This document shows, in pieces, positions 51,401 to 61,058 of a stretch of 64,000 nucleotides of DNA (the stretch's first letter is position 1; each line of letters begins with the position of its first letter). The DNA comes from UBA5951 sp012269555 (GTDB lineage: Bacteria > Pseudomonadota > Alphaproteobacteria > Puniceispirillales > Puniceispirillaceae): positions 205,466 through 269,465 of the forward strand of contig JAYQTS010000014.1 of the NCBI GenBank assembly GCA_038147755.1, in the 5' to 3' direction. A model generated the notes under the pieces. The model saw only the letters and a list, made by a program, of their open reading frames with translations, was not told the DNA's origin and did not search any database. A program made the position numbers and the translations under genes.

Positions 51401-52161
51401 TCTTGTGCTGTTCCAGGTCTAAAGCGGCGAGAATAATCAGTTGCATATAGCCGGCTGTTATTAAATTGATCGTTATCTAAGCAACTACCAACAAAAATAA
51501 TAGCAGTTCTTTCTATTTCTTTGGGCATTCTATTTTCGATTGTATATAATTCGCCTTTGATAATCTGTTGGTCTGGCCAACTAGCACGAAAAATCACTGC
51601 AATAGGACAATTAGCTCCGTAAAATGGAATAAGTTTTTCTACAATATAGCCTAGATTATGTATGGACAAGTGAATTGCCAAGGTTGACCCTGTTCTGGCA
51701 AAATTTTCAAGGCTTTCATCATCTGGCATGGCGGAGGCACGCCCCTGTGTTCTTGTGAGCACTACAGATTGGGCTAATCCAGGAAGGGTGAGTTCTTTGT
51801 CAATACTAGCAGCTGCTGCAGCAAAACTTGGAACTCCAGGTGTTACTGAAATATCAATATTAGCTTCTTTTAATTTTCTGATTTGCTCCCCCATTGCTGA
51901 CCAAATTGATAGGTCTCCTGAGTGAAGACGTGCCACGTCAAGTCCAGCATTTGATGCTTTAACGCATTCATCTATGATACTATCAAGGTCAAGTAATGCA
52001 GTGTTAATGATAGTTGCGTTACTTGGACAGAAGGCAAGTATCTCCTCTGGAATAAGGGAACCAGCATAGAGACAAATTGGACATTCGGAGATAATTTTCT
52101 GACCTCTAATCGTTAAAAGATCAGCTGCACCGGGGCCTGCTCCTATGAAATGTACTGTCAT
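51397..52161 (-). CDS. cobM: precorrin-4 C11-methyltransferase
   Basis: 254-residue SAM-dependent methyltransferase. Motifs are VHFIGAGPGAADLLTIRGQK, CPICLYAGSLIPEEIL, VARLHSGDLSIWSAMGEQ and GVPSFAAAAASI, typical of CobM/CbiF. It converts precorrin-4 to precorrin-5 in the corrin sequence. It overlaps its neighbours cobE and cobB by 4 bases each. Confidence 0.95.
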   Translation of the reverse strand: MTVHFIGAGPGAADLLTIRGQKIISECPICLYAGSLIPEEILAFCPSNATIINTALLDLDSIIDECVKASNAGLDVARLHSGDLSIWSAMGEQIRKLKEANIDISVTPGVPSFAAAAASIDKELTLPGLAQSVVLTRTQGRASAMPDDESLENFARTGSTLAIHLSIHNLGYIVEKLIPFYGANCPIAVIFRASWPDQQIIKGELYTIENRMPKEIERTAIIFVGSCLDNDQFNNSRLYATDYSRRFRPGTAQE

Positions 52162-52535
52162 AAATCAACCCCCATTGCAATTGCGCAAACAGCGTGCCTA
52201 TCATCTGAAATAGCGCGTGTGGATATCAACCTCGCCGGTGTTTTGAAAATAGAAAGAGCAGCTGCTTCAGCAACACTTCCTGTGTGTCTTATATTTATGA
52301 TTTTTGAAGATTTTGTAGGTGTGTCTGTACCCGATATTGCGTCACTTTTAACTCCATAAATGGGAAGGTGTAGTTTTTTTGCAAACGCACATAATGCTTT
52401 GTGGGACATCTTGTCCTCAGGCACGCAAATCCCAGAATAATATTCCGTTTTAGGAGTTTTGGATAATGCAGACTCAAAGCTTTCTATAGATGCATACTGC
52501 CGAAATCCACATCCTATAATGAAATGCTTTCTCAT
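52158..52535 (-). CDS. cobE: CobE / CbiG C-terminal-domain protein
   Basis: 125-residue protein matching the short CobE family, homologous to the C-terminal domain of CbiG. It starts FIIGCGFRQYASIESFESAL and contains HLPIYGV, GSVAEAAALS and the closing CAIAMG. A role in the aerobic route is genetically known but its reaction is unclear. It lies 3 bases after cobL and overlaps cobM by 4. Confidence 0.85.
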   Translation of the reverse strand: MRKHFIIGCGFRQYASIESFESALSKTPKTEYYSGICVPEDKMSHKALCAFAKKLHLPIYGVKSDAISGTDTPTKSSKIINIRHTGSVAEAAALSIFKTPARLISTRAISDDRHAVCAIAMGVDL

Positions 52536-52538
52536 TTG

Positions 52539-53743
52539 TTAATAGTTCCCTTTTATTGTAACCCACTGCGTAATAGGAAAACTGGCCTTCCACCCATGCA
52601 TGTTACCTATTTTCTCGAGATGTGAAATTTCTAGCCGTTGAACTCTACCACCAAACTTTCCTTGTAATGAGGTAAGAAGTCTATCTGTTTCAATTGTTAC
52701 ACCATTTGCAACCACCCGAGTGCCATCACCAATATGCGACCATAATAATTGAATTAAATCTTCATTTAACCCTCCTCCGATAAAGATGCAATCAGGTTTT
52801 TCAAGGTCAAATATTGCGTCATTTATGTTTGATTCTACAACGATTAGTTGGTCAACGCCCAGATTGAGAGCATTTTTTTTAATTGTATTGACACGCTCTG
52901 AATTTTTTTCAACCGCAGTTGCTCTCATGAAAGGACCAGATAACAGCCATTCTATTCCAATCGAACCAGAGCCAGCGCCCAAATCCCAGAGGTGTTCTCC
53001 TGACCTAGGCGCTAGTGACGACAAGGTAAAGGCTCTCACAGCCTGCTTAGTAATTTGGCCATCATGTTTAAACCAGCTGTCAGGTATGCCTGAACTAGAT
53101 TGTATTGTCTTGCCGTCTCCTGAAATATCTAAGGCAACCATGACCGGATGCATGCACTCTTCTCCAAGTCACTTGCGCAACTTTTAGTTATTTTTTGATT
53201 TGTGCTGCCAAGTAATTCTAGGATTGTAATTTGTGTATTCCCAAAACCTATACGGCAAAGATAATTAGCAAGCTCATTTACAGATGCCCCATCTCGCATT
53301 GTTGCCATAATTTTACGATTTGGAGCAAGATAAGGCCGTAGCCTTGAAAATGGTGCTGCATGTAAACCAATGCAGAGAGTTTGGTCTAATGCCCATCCCA
53401 GCTCAGCTGCACATAATGAAAAGCAACTATGGTTTGGGATGGCCTTCCATTCTCCTGGAGTAAGATTTGACGTAATGTTAGAGCCTGCTCCAAACCAGAA
53501 CGGATCGCCAGAGGTTAACATGACACATGGCTGGCCCCGCCTTGAGAGTAATATTTCTATGCCTTTGGAGAACGGTGAGGGCCATTCTATAAGGCTAGCG
53601 TCGCAGCTAGGCAGCATAGACAAGTGTCGTTTAGGCCCTATAATATATTGGGCAGAAGTAATGTGTTGTTTAGCGATTTGTGCCAGCTTGTCAAAACCGC
53701 CACCATCCATGCCAATAATGATTAACCAGGGGTCACTTTTCAT
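52539..53743 (-). CDS. cobL: precorrin-6Y C5,15-methyltransferase CobL (split by a frameshift)
   Basis: Bifunctional enzyme. The CbiE-like half (from 53743, WLIIIGMDGGGFDKLAQ, LTSGDPFWFG) and the CbiT-like half (LWDLGAGSGSIGIEWLL, SAM site) are in different frames and meet near 53129-53153. One missing base in GAGTGCATGC would fuse them as a 401-residue protein, close to known CobL. As read, an ATG in the overlap could also give two separate proteins, the CbiE/CbiT arrangement, so the split might be real. Confidence 0.88.
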
Positions 53744-54482
53744 GCTGCGAAATCTCTTAATACTAGGGGGTACAACTGAAGCATCATCCTTGGCTTATCT
53801 TATCTCTAAAACCGAATTTAATGCTACTATTTCCTACGCTGGGCGTGTTGAACATGTCCTTCAACAACCTATTAAAAAAAGAATTGGCGGTTTTGGTGGA
53901 GTAGATGGTCTTTCCTCTTACATTATTTCTGAGGGGATCACCCATCTCGTAGATGCAACACACCCATTTGCAACGCAGATTAGCCACAATGCTATTTTAG
54001 CATGCCAAAAAACAGGAATACCGCTTGTTGCTCTGACGCGCCCAAAATGGGAGAAACAAGAGGGGGATAAATGGTGTTTGGTGCCTGATATTGATGCAGC
54101 TTCTGCTGCGCTTGACCAAAGTCCAAAGCGTGTCATGTTAGCTATTGGACGTATGCAATTGGCTAGATTTTATAAAAATCTGCAACATTTTTATCTTTTA
54201 CGGCTCGTAGATGAACCTAAGGCAACCCCATTATTTCCAAATCACGTAATAGAAATTTCCCGCGGGCCATTCACAACTCGCAAAGATAAATTACTTTTGA
54301 CTAAAAATAGAATAAATTTGATCGTTGCAAAAAATGCAGGCGGCAATGCTACATATTCAAAAGTAGAAGCGGCAAGGCAATTAGGGATTGAAATTATAAT
54401 GATTGATAGACCTAAAATTCCAGATAGGCGCACATTTTATAGCCCTGAGGCAGTTGTTCATTGGCTATCTTTTCCAGGATAA
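53742..54482 (+). CDS. cobK: precorrin-6A reductase
   Basis: 246-residue NADPH-dependent reductase from the ATG at 53742, with LLILGGTTEASSLAYLISK, THLVDATHPFATQISHNAI, MLAIGRMQLARF and LIVAKNAGGNATYSKVEAA. It is the only cob gene on the plus strand. Its ATG overlaps the cobL start codon by 2 bases on the other strand, and its 3' end overlaps the 3' end of cobJ by 71 bases. An AGGGG ribosome site lies upstream, inside cobL. Longer in-frame starts back to 53370 fall inside cobL and are unlikely. Confidence 0.93.
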   Translation: MLRNLLILGGTTEASSLAYLISKTEFNATISYAGRVEHVLQQPIKKRIGGFGGVDGLSSYIISEGITHLVDATHPFATQISHNAILACQKTGIPLVALTRPKWEKQEGDKWCLVPDIDAASAALDQSPKRVMLAIGRMQLARFYKNLQHFYLLRLVDEPKATPLFPNHVIEISRGPFTTRKDKLLLTKNRINLIVAKNAGGNATYSKVEAARQLGIEIIMIDRPKIPDRRTFYSPEAVVHWLSFPG

Positions 54483-55221
54483 TGGCGAGGCGTATATCCA
54501 TTCTTCTGTTATTTTGATGGATAATTCTGGTCTGGCTTGAACCAACTATAACCAAAGTACGCATATCAGCCATATCAGCTTTTGCTTTTGAAATTGATAC
54601 ATACTTTATTGTTTCTTCCTCAGTTGAAACAGCTCTTGCAAAAATAATTGGTCTATCACCTTCACAATGTGATTTAAGTAACCTTAGCGTTTTTTCAAAA
54701 CCTTTTGGGCGCGATTTTGAGCGTGGATTATAAAATGCAATTGCAAAATCTGCTTCAACTGCCAATCGAATTCTTTTGTCAATAATTGACCAGGGTTTTA
54801 GATTATCACTTAAATTTATTGCACAGAAATCGTGTCCAAGAGGAGCACCAACTCTTGCAGCAGACGCAATCATTGCTGTAATTCCTGGAAGTATTTCAAT
54901 GTCTATATTATTCCAGTTCGGAGCATTGTTTTCTAAAACCTCGAATATAGCAGAGGCCATAGCAAAAACGCCGGGGTCACCAGAGCACACTACCAAAACA
55001 ACACTGCCTGCTTCTGCTAAAGTCAAAGCATGTTTTGCACGCTCTGCCTCAACTCTATTATCTGATGGGTGTAACTTCAAACCTTTTTTGGGAGCGATTC
55101 TGTCTACGTATGAGAAATATCCGATTACATCTGTAGCCAAATTAATAGCATTCGATACCTGAGGGGTTATTTGGGACGGGTCACCTGGACCGAGTCCAAC
55201 AACAAAGATTTTACCATTCAT
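54412..55221 (-). CDS. cobJ: precorrin-3B C17-methyltransferase
   Basis: 269-residue ring-contracting methyltransferase. Motifs are FVVGLGPGDPSQITPQVSNAI, DVIGYFSYVDRI, VVLVCSGDPGVFAMASAIFE, GITAMIASAARVGAPLGHDFCAINLSD and FAIAFYNPRSKSRP. It overlaps the cobI stop by 4 bases. Its last 23 codons overlap the convergent cobK. Confidence 0.95.
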   Translation of the reverse strand: MNGKIFVVGLGPGDPSQITPQVSNAINLATDVIGYFSYVDRIAPKKGLKLHPSDNRVEAERAKHALTLAEAGSVVLVVCSGDPGVFAMASAIFEVLENNAPNWNNIDIEILPGITAMIASAARVGAPLGHDFCAINLSDNLKPWSIIDKRIRLAVEADFAIAFYNPRSKSRPKGFEKTLRLLKSHCEGDRPIIFARAVSTEEETIKYVSISKAKADMADMRTLVIVGSSQTRIIHQNNRRMDIRLAIILEKIANEQLPQGYKMCAYLEF

Positions 55222-55949
55222 GGTCTTCTTCCTTGTCCATGTAAAATGATAATAGAAAAATAAGGTGCAGTTTCCGTATTGTAGTCAGATAATCGCTGCA
55301 CTGTCTGCTTGTCCATGGCTGCATATTCTACAATGAATGCGTCATAAAACCGTCCTGTTCTTTCAAGTGCTTTTTTGATTTTGGGCAAATTGCGCCCAAT
55401 TTTCATAATGATAGCAGCATTTGTATCTTGCAGTTGGTTTTCAAGAGTGGTTTTATCTAATGTTCCCATTAAAACGGTTAGAATGTCATCTCCCCAAGTT
55501 ATGGGAATGTCAGTTGCAGTCCAAGCAGCTGACATACCGGTAATAGCAGGCACAACTTCAACTGGACATTTATCTTTAACGCGGCTGTAAATATGCATGA
55601 AAGAACCATAAAAAAATGGATCTCCTTCACATAATATAACCAGATCTATACCAGTTTGTGATAATGATATAATCTTATTAGAATATTTTTTATAGAATTC
55701 CGATAACACCTCACTGTAGCGCTGGTCTGACAAAGGAATTTCAGTAGTAATAGGATACTCCATTGCTAATTCTATTACATCCTTGGACAATAAGGTGGAT
55801 GCGATTTGGCGTGCATGGCCAGCACGACCCGCCTTTCTAAAAAAAGCAATGTATTTTGCCTCTCGCACGAGCTTGTCTGCTCGCACACTTAATAAGTCAA
55901 CTGCGCCAGGACCAACTCCAACACCATAAATTTTACCCATCTTTTTCAT
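55218..55949 (-). CDS. cobI: precorrin-2 C20-methyltransferase
   Basis: 243-residue methyltransferase. Motifs are IYGVGVGPGAVDLLSVRADKLV, AYIAFFRKAGRAGHARQIA, LVILCEGDPFFYGSFMHIYSR and AITGMSAAWTATDIP. Met4 is an equally good start. It makes precorrin-3A, the substrate of CobG. It lies between cobH (23-base gap) and cobJ (4-base overlap). Confidence 0.95.
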   Translation of the reverse strand: MKKMGKIYGVGVGPGAVDLLSVRADKLVREAKYIAFFRKAGRAGHARQIASTLLSKDVIELAMEYPITTEIPLSDQRYSEVLSEFYKKYSNKIISLSQTGIDLVILCEGDPFFYGSFMHIYSRVKDKCPVEVVPAITGMSAAWTATDIPITWGDDILTVLMGTLDKTTLENQLQDTNAAIIMKIGRNLPKIKKALERTGRFYDAFIVEYAAMDKQTVQRLSDYNTETAPYFSIIILHGQGRRP

Positions 55950-55972
55950 TTGAGCTTTTTGATCTCTTTATT

Positions 55973-56602
55973 TTATTCAAAACTACCTGCAAGAGCATTT
56001 ACAGCAGCTACCGTTACAGCACTACCTCCAAGCCTTCCAACAGTAATACAACAAGGTGCGGGTGCTGATAACATTAATGCATCTTTGCTCTCTCGTGCGC
56101 CAACAAATCCAACAGGACATCCAATGATAGCAGCCGGGCGAGGATAATGAGGGTTTTCAAGTAAATTTAATAGATGAAATAAGGCAGTAGGTGCATTCCC
56201 AATTGCAATAACAGCTCCTTCTAGATAGGGACGCCACAATTCAATTGCTACAGCAGATCTGGTGTTTTTAGCTTCGACTGCCATTTCTCTTACGTTAGGT
56301 TCTCGAATAGTGCAAATTATCTTATTATTCTTTGGTAGCCTTTTGCGTGTTATACCTTCGCTAACCATTTTGGTATCACATAATATCGGTGCACCATTTT
56401 CTATAGCAGCTCGGGCTACGTTGGCGAAATCGGGAGTAAATTTGATCGATTGTGCAAGCTCCACCATTCCTGAGGCATGTATCATACGAACTACAATGAT
56501 TTCTTCTTCGGGGGTAAAAGCAGATAAATCAGCTTCAGATCGAATAATAGAAAATGATTCCTTGTAAATTGCTTCTCCATTTTTTTCATAATTAAAGGGC
56601 AT
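55973..56602 (-). CDS. cobH: precorrin-8X methylmutase
   Basis: 209-residue isomerase that moves the C11 methyl to C12, giving hydrogenobyrinate. The catalytic His is in VVRMIHASGMVELAQ. Other motifs are GAPILCDTKMVSEGI, IGNAPTALFHLLNLLE and IIGCPVGFVGARESKD. The ATG lies 19 bases after the cobG stop. Confidence 0.95.
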   Translation of the reverse strand: MPFNYEKNGEAIYKESFSIIRSEADLSAFTPEEEIIVVRMIHASGMVELAQSIKFTPDFANVARAAIENGAPILCDTKMVSEGITRKRLPKNNKIICTIREPNVREMAVEAKNTRSAVAIELWRPYLEGAVIAIGNAPTALFHLLNLLENPHYPRPAAIIGCPVGFVGARESKDALMLSAPAPCCITVGRLGGSAVTVAAVNALAGSFE

Positions 56603-56621
56603 TTTTCTATGTCTTCTTTAG

Positions 56622-57754
56622 TTAAACCAACTTATTAAACAGAGCTACTTCCGATAGCGATGCATGTTTAGGCTCATCCCACGCAAATCCATTTTCCAAC
56701 AAATTATATGAGCCATTCTCTCCCACAATGCAAATATCACTCTTTGTTTGCAGCGCACATCCTTTTTTGCATCCAGATAAATGATATGATTTATCAAACT
56801 GAATTAATTCGCTTTCACTCAATTTTAATGCCAATCGTTTTGTGTTTATGCTCGCAGATGCACAGCCAGGCATTCCTGTACAAGCTGTAACATTATATCT
56901 TAGGTCATTCTTTGTTTTAATAAATTCTCCACTGAGCTTTGGAATTTTATCTATAATTAGGCATCGATTTACAGAGAATATGATTTCTTGCGACCTGTCT
57001 GCTAATTGAAGAAGCTGATTTGCTTTTAATTGACCAAATGGTATCGAAATAACTTGTCTATCTTCCTCAAAACCTGGGTTAAGTGATTTTTTGTTTTCTT
57101 GTGGTTTTGTTTTTGCGTAAATATCTGGAACATCAATATTCATTAAAAGTTGATGCATTCTTTTGTAAGGGAGCTCTTTTTTTGTGAGGAGCTAAACCAA
57201 TTAAGGGCCTCCAGAATATCGCTTATGAATGTTTTTTCCGATGAAACATATCCCTTCTCGCACCCATCGAGATCTAATAAGTAATTTATTGGAATTATCT
57301 TTCTCGATTCTAATATCAGCAGAAATATCACTAAGATAGCGCTTTCTGCCACAGTCAATTGCGAACCCAAATTTTACTGGTAGATTAGGAAAGTCGCCAG
57401 CGGCATCATATAGCATTTTAGCACAGCGCCAGCCAATTGATTGGTAGGGTATAAAAGGGCACAGCACAAGATTGATCCGGTCAGGCACTTCATTTTTCCT
57501 GAAATACCAATATTTTGTAGGCCTTTGAGCATAAGAGGATAAGTATTTTGACTCAGACCTCTAATCTGAAGGTTTGCTCTATTAGTAATATCCAAAAAAC
57601 CATTTCCATAACGCTCTGATAGAATCGCGATCGTTTGTGCTTGCCTGCTCGTTAGTCTGCTAAAAGGAGGTTTTATTCTAATAAGCAATCCATCTCCAGA
57701 TTTCATTGGTATAAGGGTTGATGGACACCATCCTTTAGCACTTGGTTTATTCAT
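56622..57754 (-). CDS. cobG: precorrin-3B synthase CobG (three frameshifts)
   Basis: Oxygen-dependent Fe-S/heme-like enzyme of the nitrite/sulfite reductase fold. Pieces in successive frames read as follows: KGWCPSTLIPMKSGDGLLIR and NRANLQIRGL; then NEVPDRINLVLCPFIPY and LPVKFGFAIDCG; then DGCEKGYVSSEKTF; then TACTGMPGCASASI and HLSGCKKGCA with the cluster cysteines. Breaks lie at T5 57493-57497 (one base lost), about 57268-57274 (one gained) and T4 57161-57164 (one lost). Corrected length is 377 residues, on the short side. Three lesions make this the best candidate for a true pseudogene. Confidence 0.85.
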
Positions 57755-60700
57755 TCTACCGTCTCAAGATTAGCATGAATAGAATTGCGCCTAGTTTGCC
57801 ACAAACCAGATTCATATAATTTTTCAAAACAGTCTTGCATGGCTTTAAGTGCTTCTGGATTAGCTTCCTGCATAAAACCAACAATTTCCTGATTTCCAAG
57901 AGTAGCGTCGTGGAAACTATCAAAAAGATGACTCCCAACGGCATTCGCTAAATTTGCAAAAGCTGCCATATGTAATAACGTGGCAGCAATCTCTGCAGCT
58001 CCTCGATGCCTATGACGCATCATGCTATCAATCCATTTAGGATTGGAAGCTCTTGCATATACAACCCTTGCAATTTCCTCAGAAAGGCTTCTTGTGATAG
58101 GATTTTCTGGATTTGTATTATCTAAATGATAAAGATTTACCTTCCCACCAAGTTCTGCTTTTGCAGCAGCAAATCCGCCTTCATGAGCCGCATAATCTGA
58201 GGATATTAGGATATCCGTCTCTCTTAAATCTTGCATATGAATAAAGCTATCTGCTTTCTGAATGCGAGATATAAGTGCCTGCTTATTTTGAATTACTTTA
58301 GAGCCATTTACCGCAAATTGGCTAGCATTAATCCAGGCATTTGCAGCCTTGTTTCTGCCTGCTGCATTAAATTGTTCAGCAGCATCACCCATACCAAGAC
58401 CATAGGAGTTTGGTGCTGAACTAAATATACGTGCCGAATCTTCCTCTTTTGATCCAACGTAAGGATTAAAATCCTTACGTTCATCTCGTTTACACAATGC
58501 ATCAATCGCTTGCTGAAATAATGACGATAAAGTTGGGAACACATCTCTGAATAGACCTGATACACGCAAGGTTGTATCAATTCTTGGTCTGTCTAATATA
58601 GCCAGGGGTAAGATTTCAAAACCTATAACTCTATCAGAACCCTCCGACCAATTTGGTTTTACACCTATCAAGTGAAGCGCCATAGCAAATTCTTCGCCAG
58701 CTGTTCTCATTGTTGCCGAGCCCCATAAGTCTACAATTACTCCAGATGGCCATTCACCTGTATCCTGTAAACTACGTCTCAGAAATTCTTCAGCTAGTTT
58801 AATACCCTGTTTAAAGGCAGCTTTAGTTGGAACTGAAAGCGGGTCAGTTGAGAATAAATTTCTTCCAGATGGTAGTACATCTTGCCTTCCTCTATAAGGC
58901 GAACCGGATGGTCCTGCAGCAATCATTTTCCCAGATAGGGCGTCAATGATGGATTGACGTTCATTGGAAACTGACAAAGTGGTGTCGAAGACTGTTTGCC
59001 TTTGGCCGCCTCTACCAAAAATGTGTAAACCATCTGCAAATTGGCTTTCCTTAATATCACAGACAAATGCGTCAATTCTTGTAAGTATATCTGTAGGGTT
59101 TTTATTAAAATCTACTTCCAAATCTTTTGCTATTCCAAGTGACTCTGCTTCACAGATAATGTCATTCTTAAGCCTATCACGTCTTTTTGGGTCTAGACCA
59201 TCTGCGATGGAAAACTCATCAAGTAATGATTCCAACTGACTGAATTGTTCCGGAGTGTTAGATTTCTTAAGAGGTGGCGGTATATGACCTAAAGTTACTG
59301 CACTAATCCTTCTCTTTGCTTGCGCTGCTTCACCAGGGTCATTAATTATGAACGGATAAATGATCGGCATATTTCCTGCTAATACTTCTGGCCAGCAATT
59401 ATCTGATAATGCTACAGCTTTTCCCGGAAGCCATTCTAAGGTTCCATGTGCCCCAACATGAATAATGGCATCCACTTTCATTACTTTTTGGAGCCATAAA
59501 TAAAAAGCAACATAACTATGACATGGAGTTCGTAAAATATCATGGTATTCACCTTCTCTATTTTGTTTAATTCCGCGCTCTGGTTGCAATGCAACCAGAG
59601 CATTTCCAAATGACAAACTGGTAAACTTGAAACTACCATCCACAGCGAGTAAATCAGCTTCGGGTGCCCCCCATACAGAATACAACTCTTCTTGAAGACT
59701 CAAAGGCACTTCGCTTAAAGCGGTTTTATAGGATGCAATATCCCAAGACATGGTTTTATGAGTAAGAAGCCTCTCAAAAGATTCTTCTTTTGTTTCTATA
59801 TTATAACCTAAATCCTCTAATATCGCTTGAGCGGATGCGATAGCATCAAGTCCAACAGCATGCGCCATTTGCCAAGGCCGACCGGGGTAAGTGGATAGGA
59901 TAAGTGTTAGTTTTTGCTTTGGAATAGGGGTTTTTTGTAATGTATACCATTTTACAATTTTAGCGCATATGGCGTTAATTCGTTCCTCATCAGGTTGATG
60001 ACCGACAGGTGCGAATTGCAAAGCCTCATCTATTTCTTCTGGTTCTTTAAAAGACGCCACCCCAGCAAATATTCTGCCATCCACTTCTGGTAATACAACA
60101 TGCATTGCCATATCAGCCGGTGAGAGACCCCTGGCAGCTTCTGCCCATGCGGCACGGTTTGATGTTGAGAGTGCTATCTGGAAATCTGGCACATTTGCCT
60201 TATCAAGCGGGGAGTTTCCATCCTTACCTTTCCCTGAAAATGATGTAGCGTTTACTATGAGTGAGGGTGAAAAATATAATATTTGTTTTTCTAACCAAGC
60301 AGCTGCTTCAGGTGCTTTTAAGGATGGTACAAATAAACTCATTACAGCAAATCCATAGTTACGTAATTTATGGAATAAAGCTGCAATTGGTTTAAGGTCA
60401 GCTGATGTAATATATGAGCGATAAAAGGTGATAAGAATGACAGGTTTAGTTTCATAGCCGCGTGCTATAAACGGACAACATATATTATATTCTGGTGTCC
60501 AACCGCCAACATTGCCTATCATCTTACTTCCACTAACAGGACTTACGTAAAGTCCCGCTGCCAACGCTAATTGAGCTAAAGCAGAATGTGCTGCAATTTC
60601 GCCACCCATTTCACAATAATATTGTAAGCGTCGCAAAGTTGAGATTGGTACTGTTGATATCTCATCAAGTTGCAAGTCAGTACGGCCATCTGCTGCTATA

Positions 60701-61050
60701 GCAGCAAAGGCTATATTATTTTTTTTTGCAATTTGGGCTACTTGACTAAGCCCATAGGACCAGTATGGCACACCACCGATGAGCCGAACGAGAATACCTT
60801 TGGCGTGGCATAAGGTTTTTTCAATATAGGTATCAACTGAAATAGGATGTTTGAGAAGGGAAAGATTAGCAATTCTAACGCTTGGAAACACCTCATTATT
60901 TAGCTTTTTAGCGCGATGCCAGCCAGCTGCAAAAGTACTTAGGTCACTGTCTGAAAAGGAGAGAATCACAAGGTCTGCGGGTCTGTGATCTAGGTCTACT
61001 GGTATCTCTGTTTCTTCTAATCCATGTCTTTCTACGAAAAGGACGTGCAT
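57751..61050 (-). CDS. cobN: cobaltochelatase subunit CobN
   Basis: 1099-residue ATP-dependent cobalt chelatase large subunit, acting on hydrogenobyrinic acid a,c-diamide with CobS and CobT (not in the window). Conserved segments include VGAHGTLEWLPGKAVALSDN, NDPGEAAQAKRR and IVDLWGSATMRTAGEEFAMAL. It is intact but somewhat shorter than the usual 1250 or so residues. It overlaps cobG by 4 bases and begins 8 bases after the putative cobW stop. The same fold is used by magnesium chelatase BchH/ChlH, but the context fixes it as CobN. Confidence 0.95.
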   Translation of the reverse strand: MHVLFVERHGLEETEIPVDLDHRPADLVILSFSDSDLSTFAAGWHRAKKLNNEVFPSVRIANLSLLKHPISVDTYIEKTLCHAKGILVRLIGGVPYWSYGLSQVAQIAKKNNIAFAAIAADGRTDLQLDEISTVPISTLRRLQYYCEMGGEIAAHSALAQLALAAGLYVSPVSGSKMIGNVGGWTPEYNICCPFIARGYETKPVILITFYRSYITSADLKPIAALFHKLRNYGFAVMSLFVPSLKAPEAAAWLEKQILYFSPSLIVNATSFSGKGKDGNSPLDKANVPDFQIALSTSNRAAWAEAARGLSPADMAMHVVLPEVDGRIFAGVASFKEPEEIDEALQFAPVGHQPDEERINAICAKIVKWYTLQKTPIPKQKLTLILSTYPGRPWQMAHAVGLDAIASAQAILEDLGYNIETKEESFERLLTHKTMSWDIASYKTALSEVPLSLQEELYSVWGAPEADLLAVDGSFKFTSLSFGNALVALQPERGIKQNREGEYHDILRTPCHSYVAFYLWLQKVMKVDAIIHVGAHGTLEWLPGKAVALSDNCWPEVLAGNMPIIYPFIINDPGEAAQAKRRISAVTLGHIPPPLKKSNTPEQFSQLESLLDEFSIADGLDPKRRDRLKNDIICEAESLGIAKDLEVDFNKNPTDILTRIDAFVCDIKESQFADGLHIFGRGGQRQTVFDTTLSVSNERQSIIDALSGKMIAAGPSGSPYRGRQDVLPSGRNLFSTDPLSVPTKAAFKQGIKLAEEFLRRSLQDTGEWPSGVIVDLWGSATMRTAGEEFAMALHLIGVKPNWSEGSDRVIGFEILPLAILDRPRIDTTLRVSGLFRDVFPTLSSLFQQAIDALCKRDERKDFNPYVGSKEEDSARIFSSAPNSYGLGMGDAAEQFNAAGRNKAANAWINASQFAVNGSKVIQNKQALISRIQKADSFIHMQDLRETDILISSDYAAHEGGFAAAKAELGGKVNLYHLDNTNPENPITRSLSEEIARVVYARASNPKWIDSMMRHRHRGAAEIAATLLHMAAFANLANAVGSHLFDSFHDATLGNQEIVGFMQEANPEALKAMQDCFEKLYESGLWQTRRNSIHANLETVE

Positions 61051-61058
61051 TTTTCAGT

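Noticed and set aside
53370..53741. N-terminal extension of cobK
   Set aside because: The extra 124 codons lie antisense within cobL. The family N-terminus LLILGGTTEAS begins just after the ATG at 53742.
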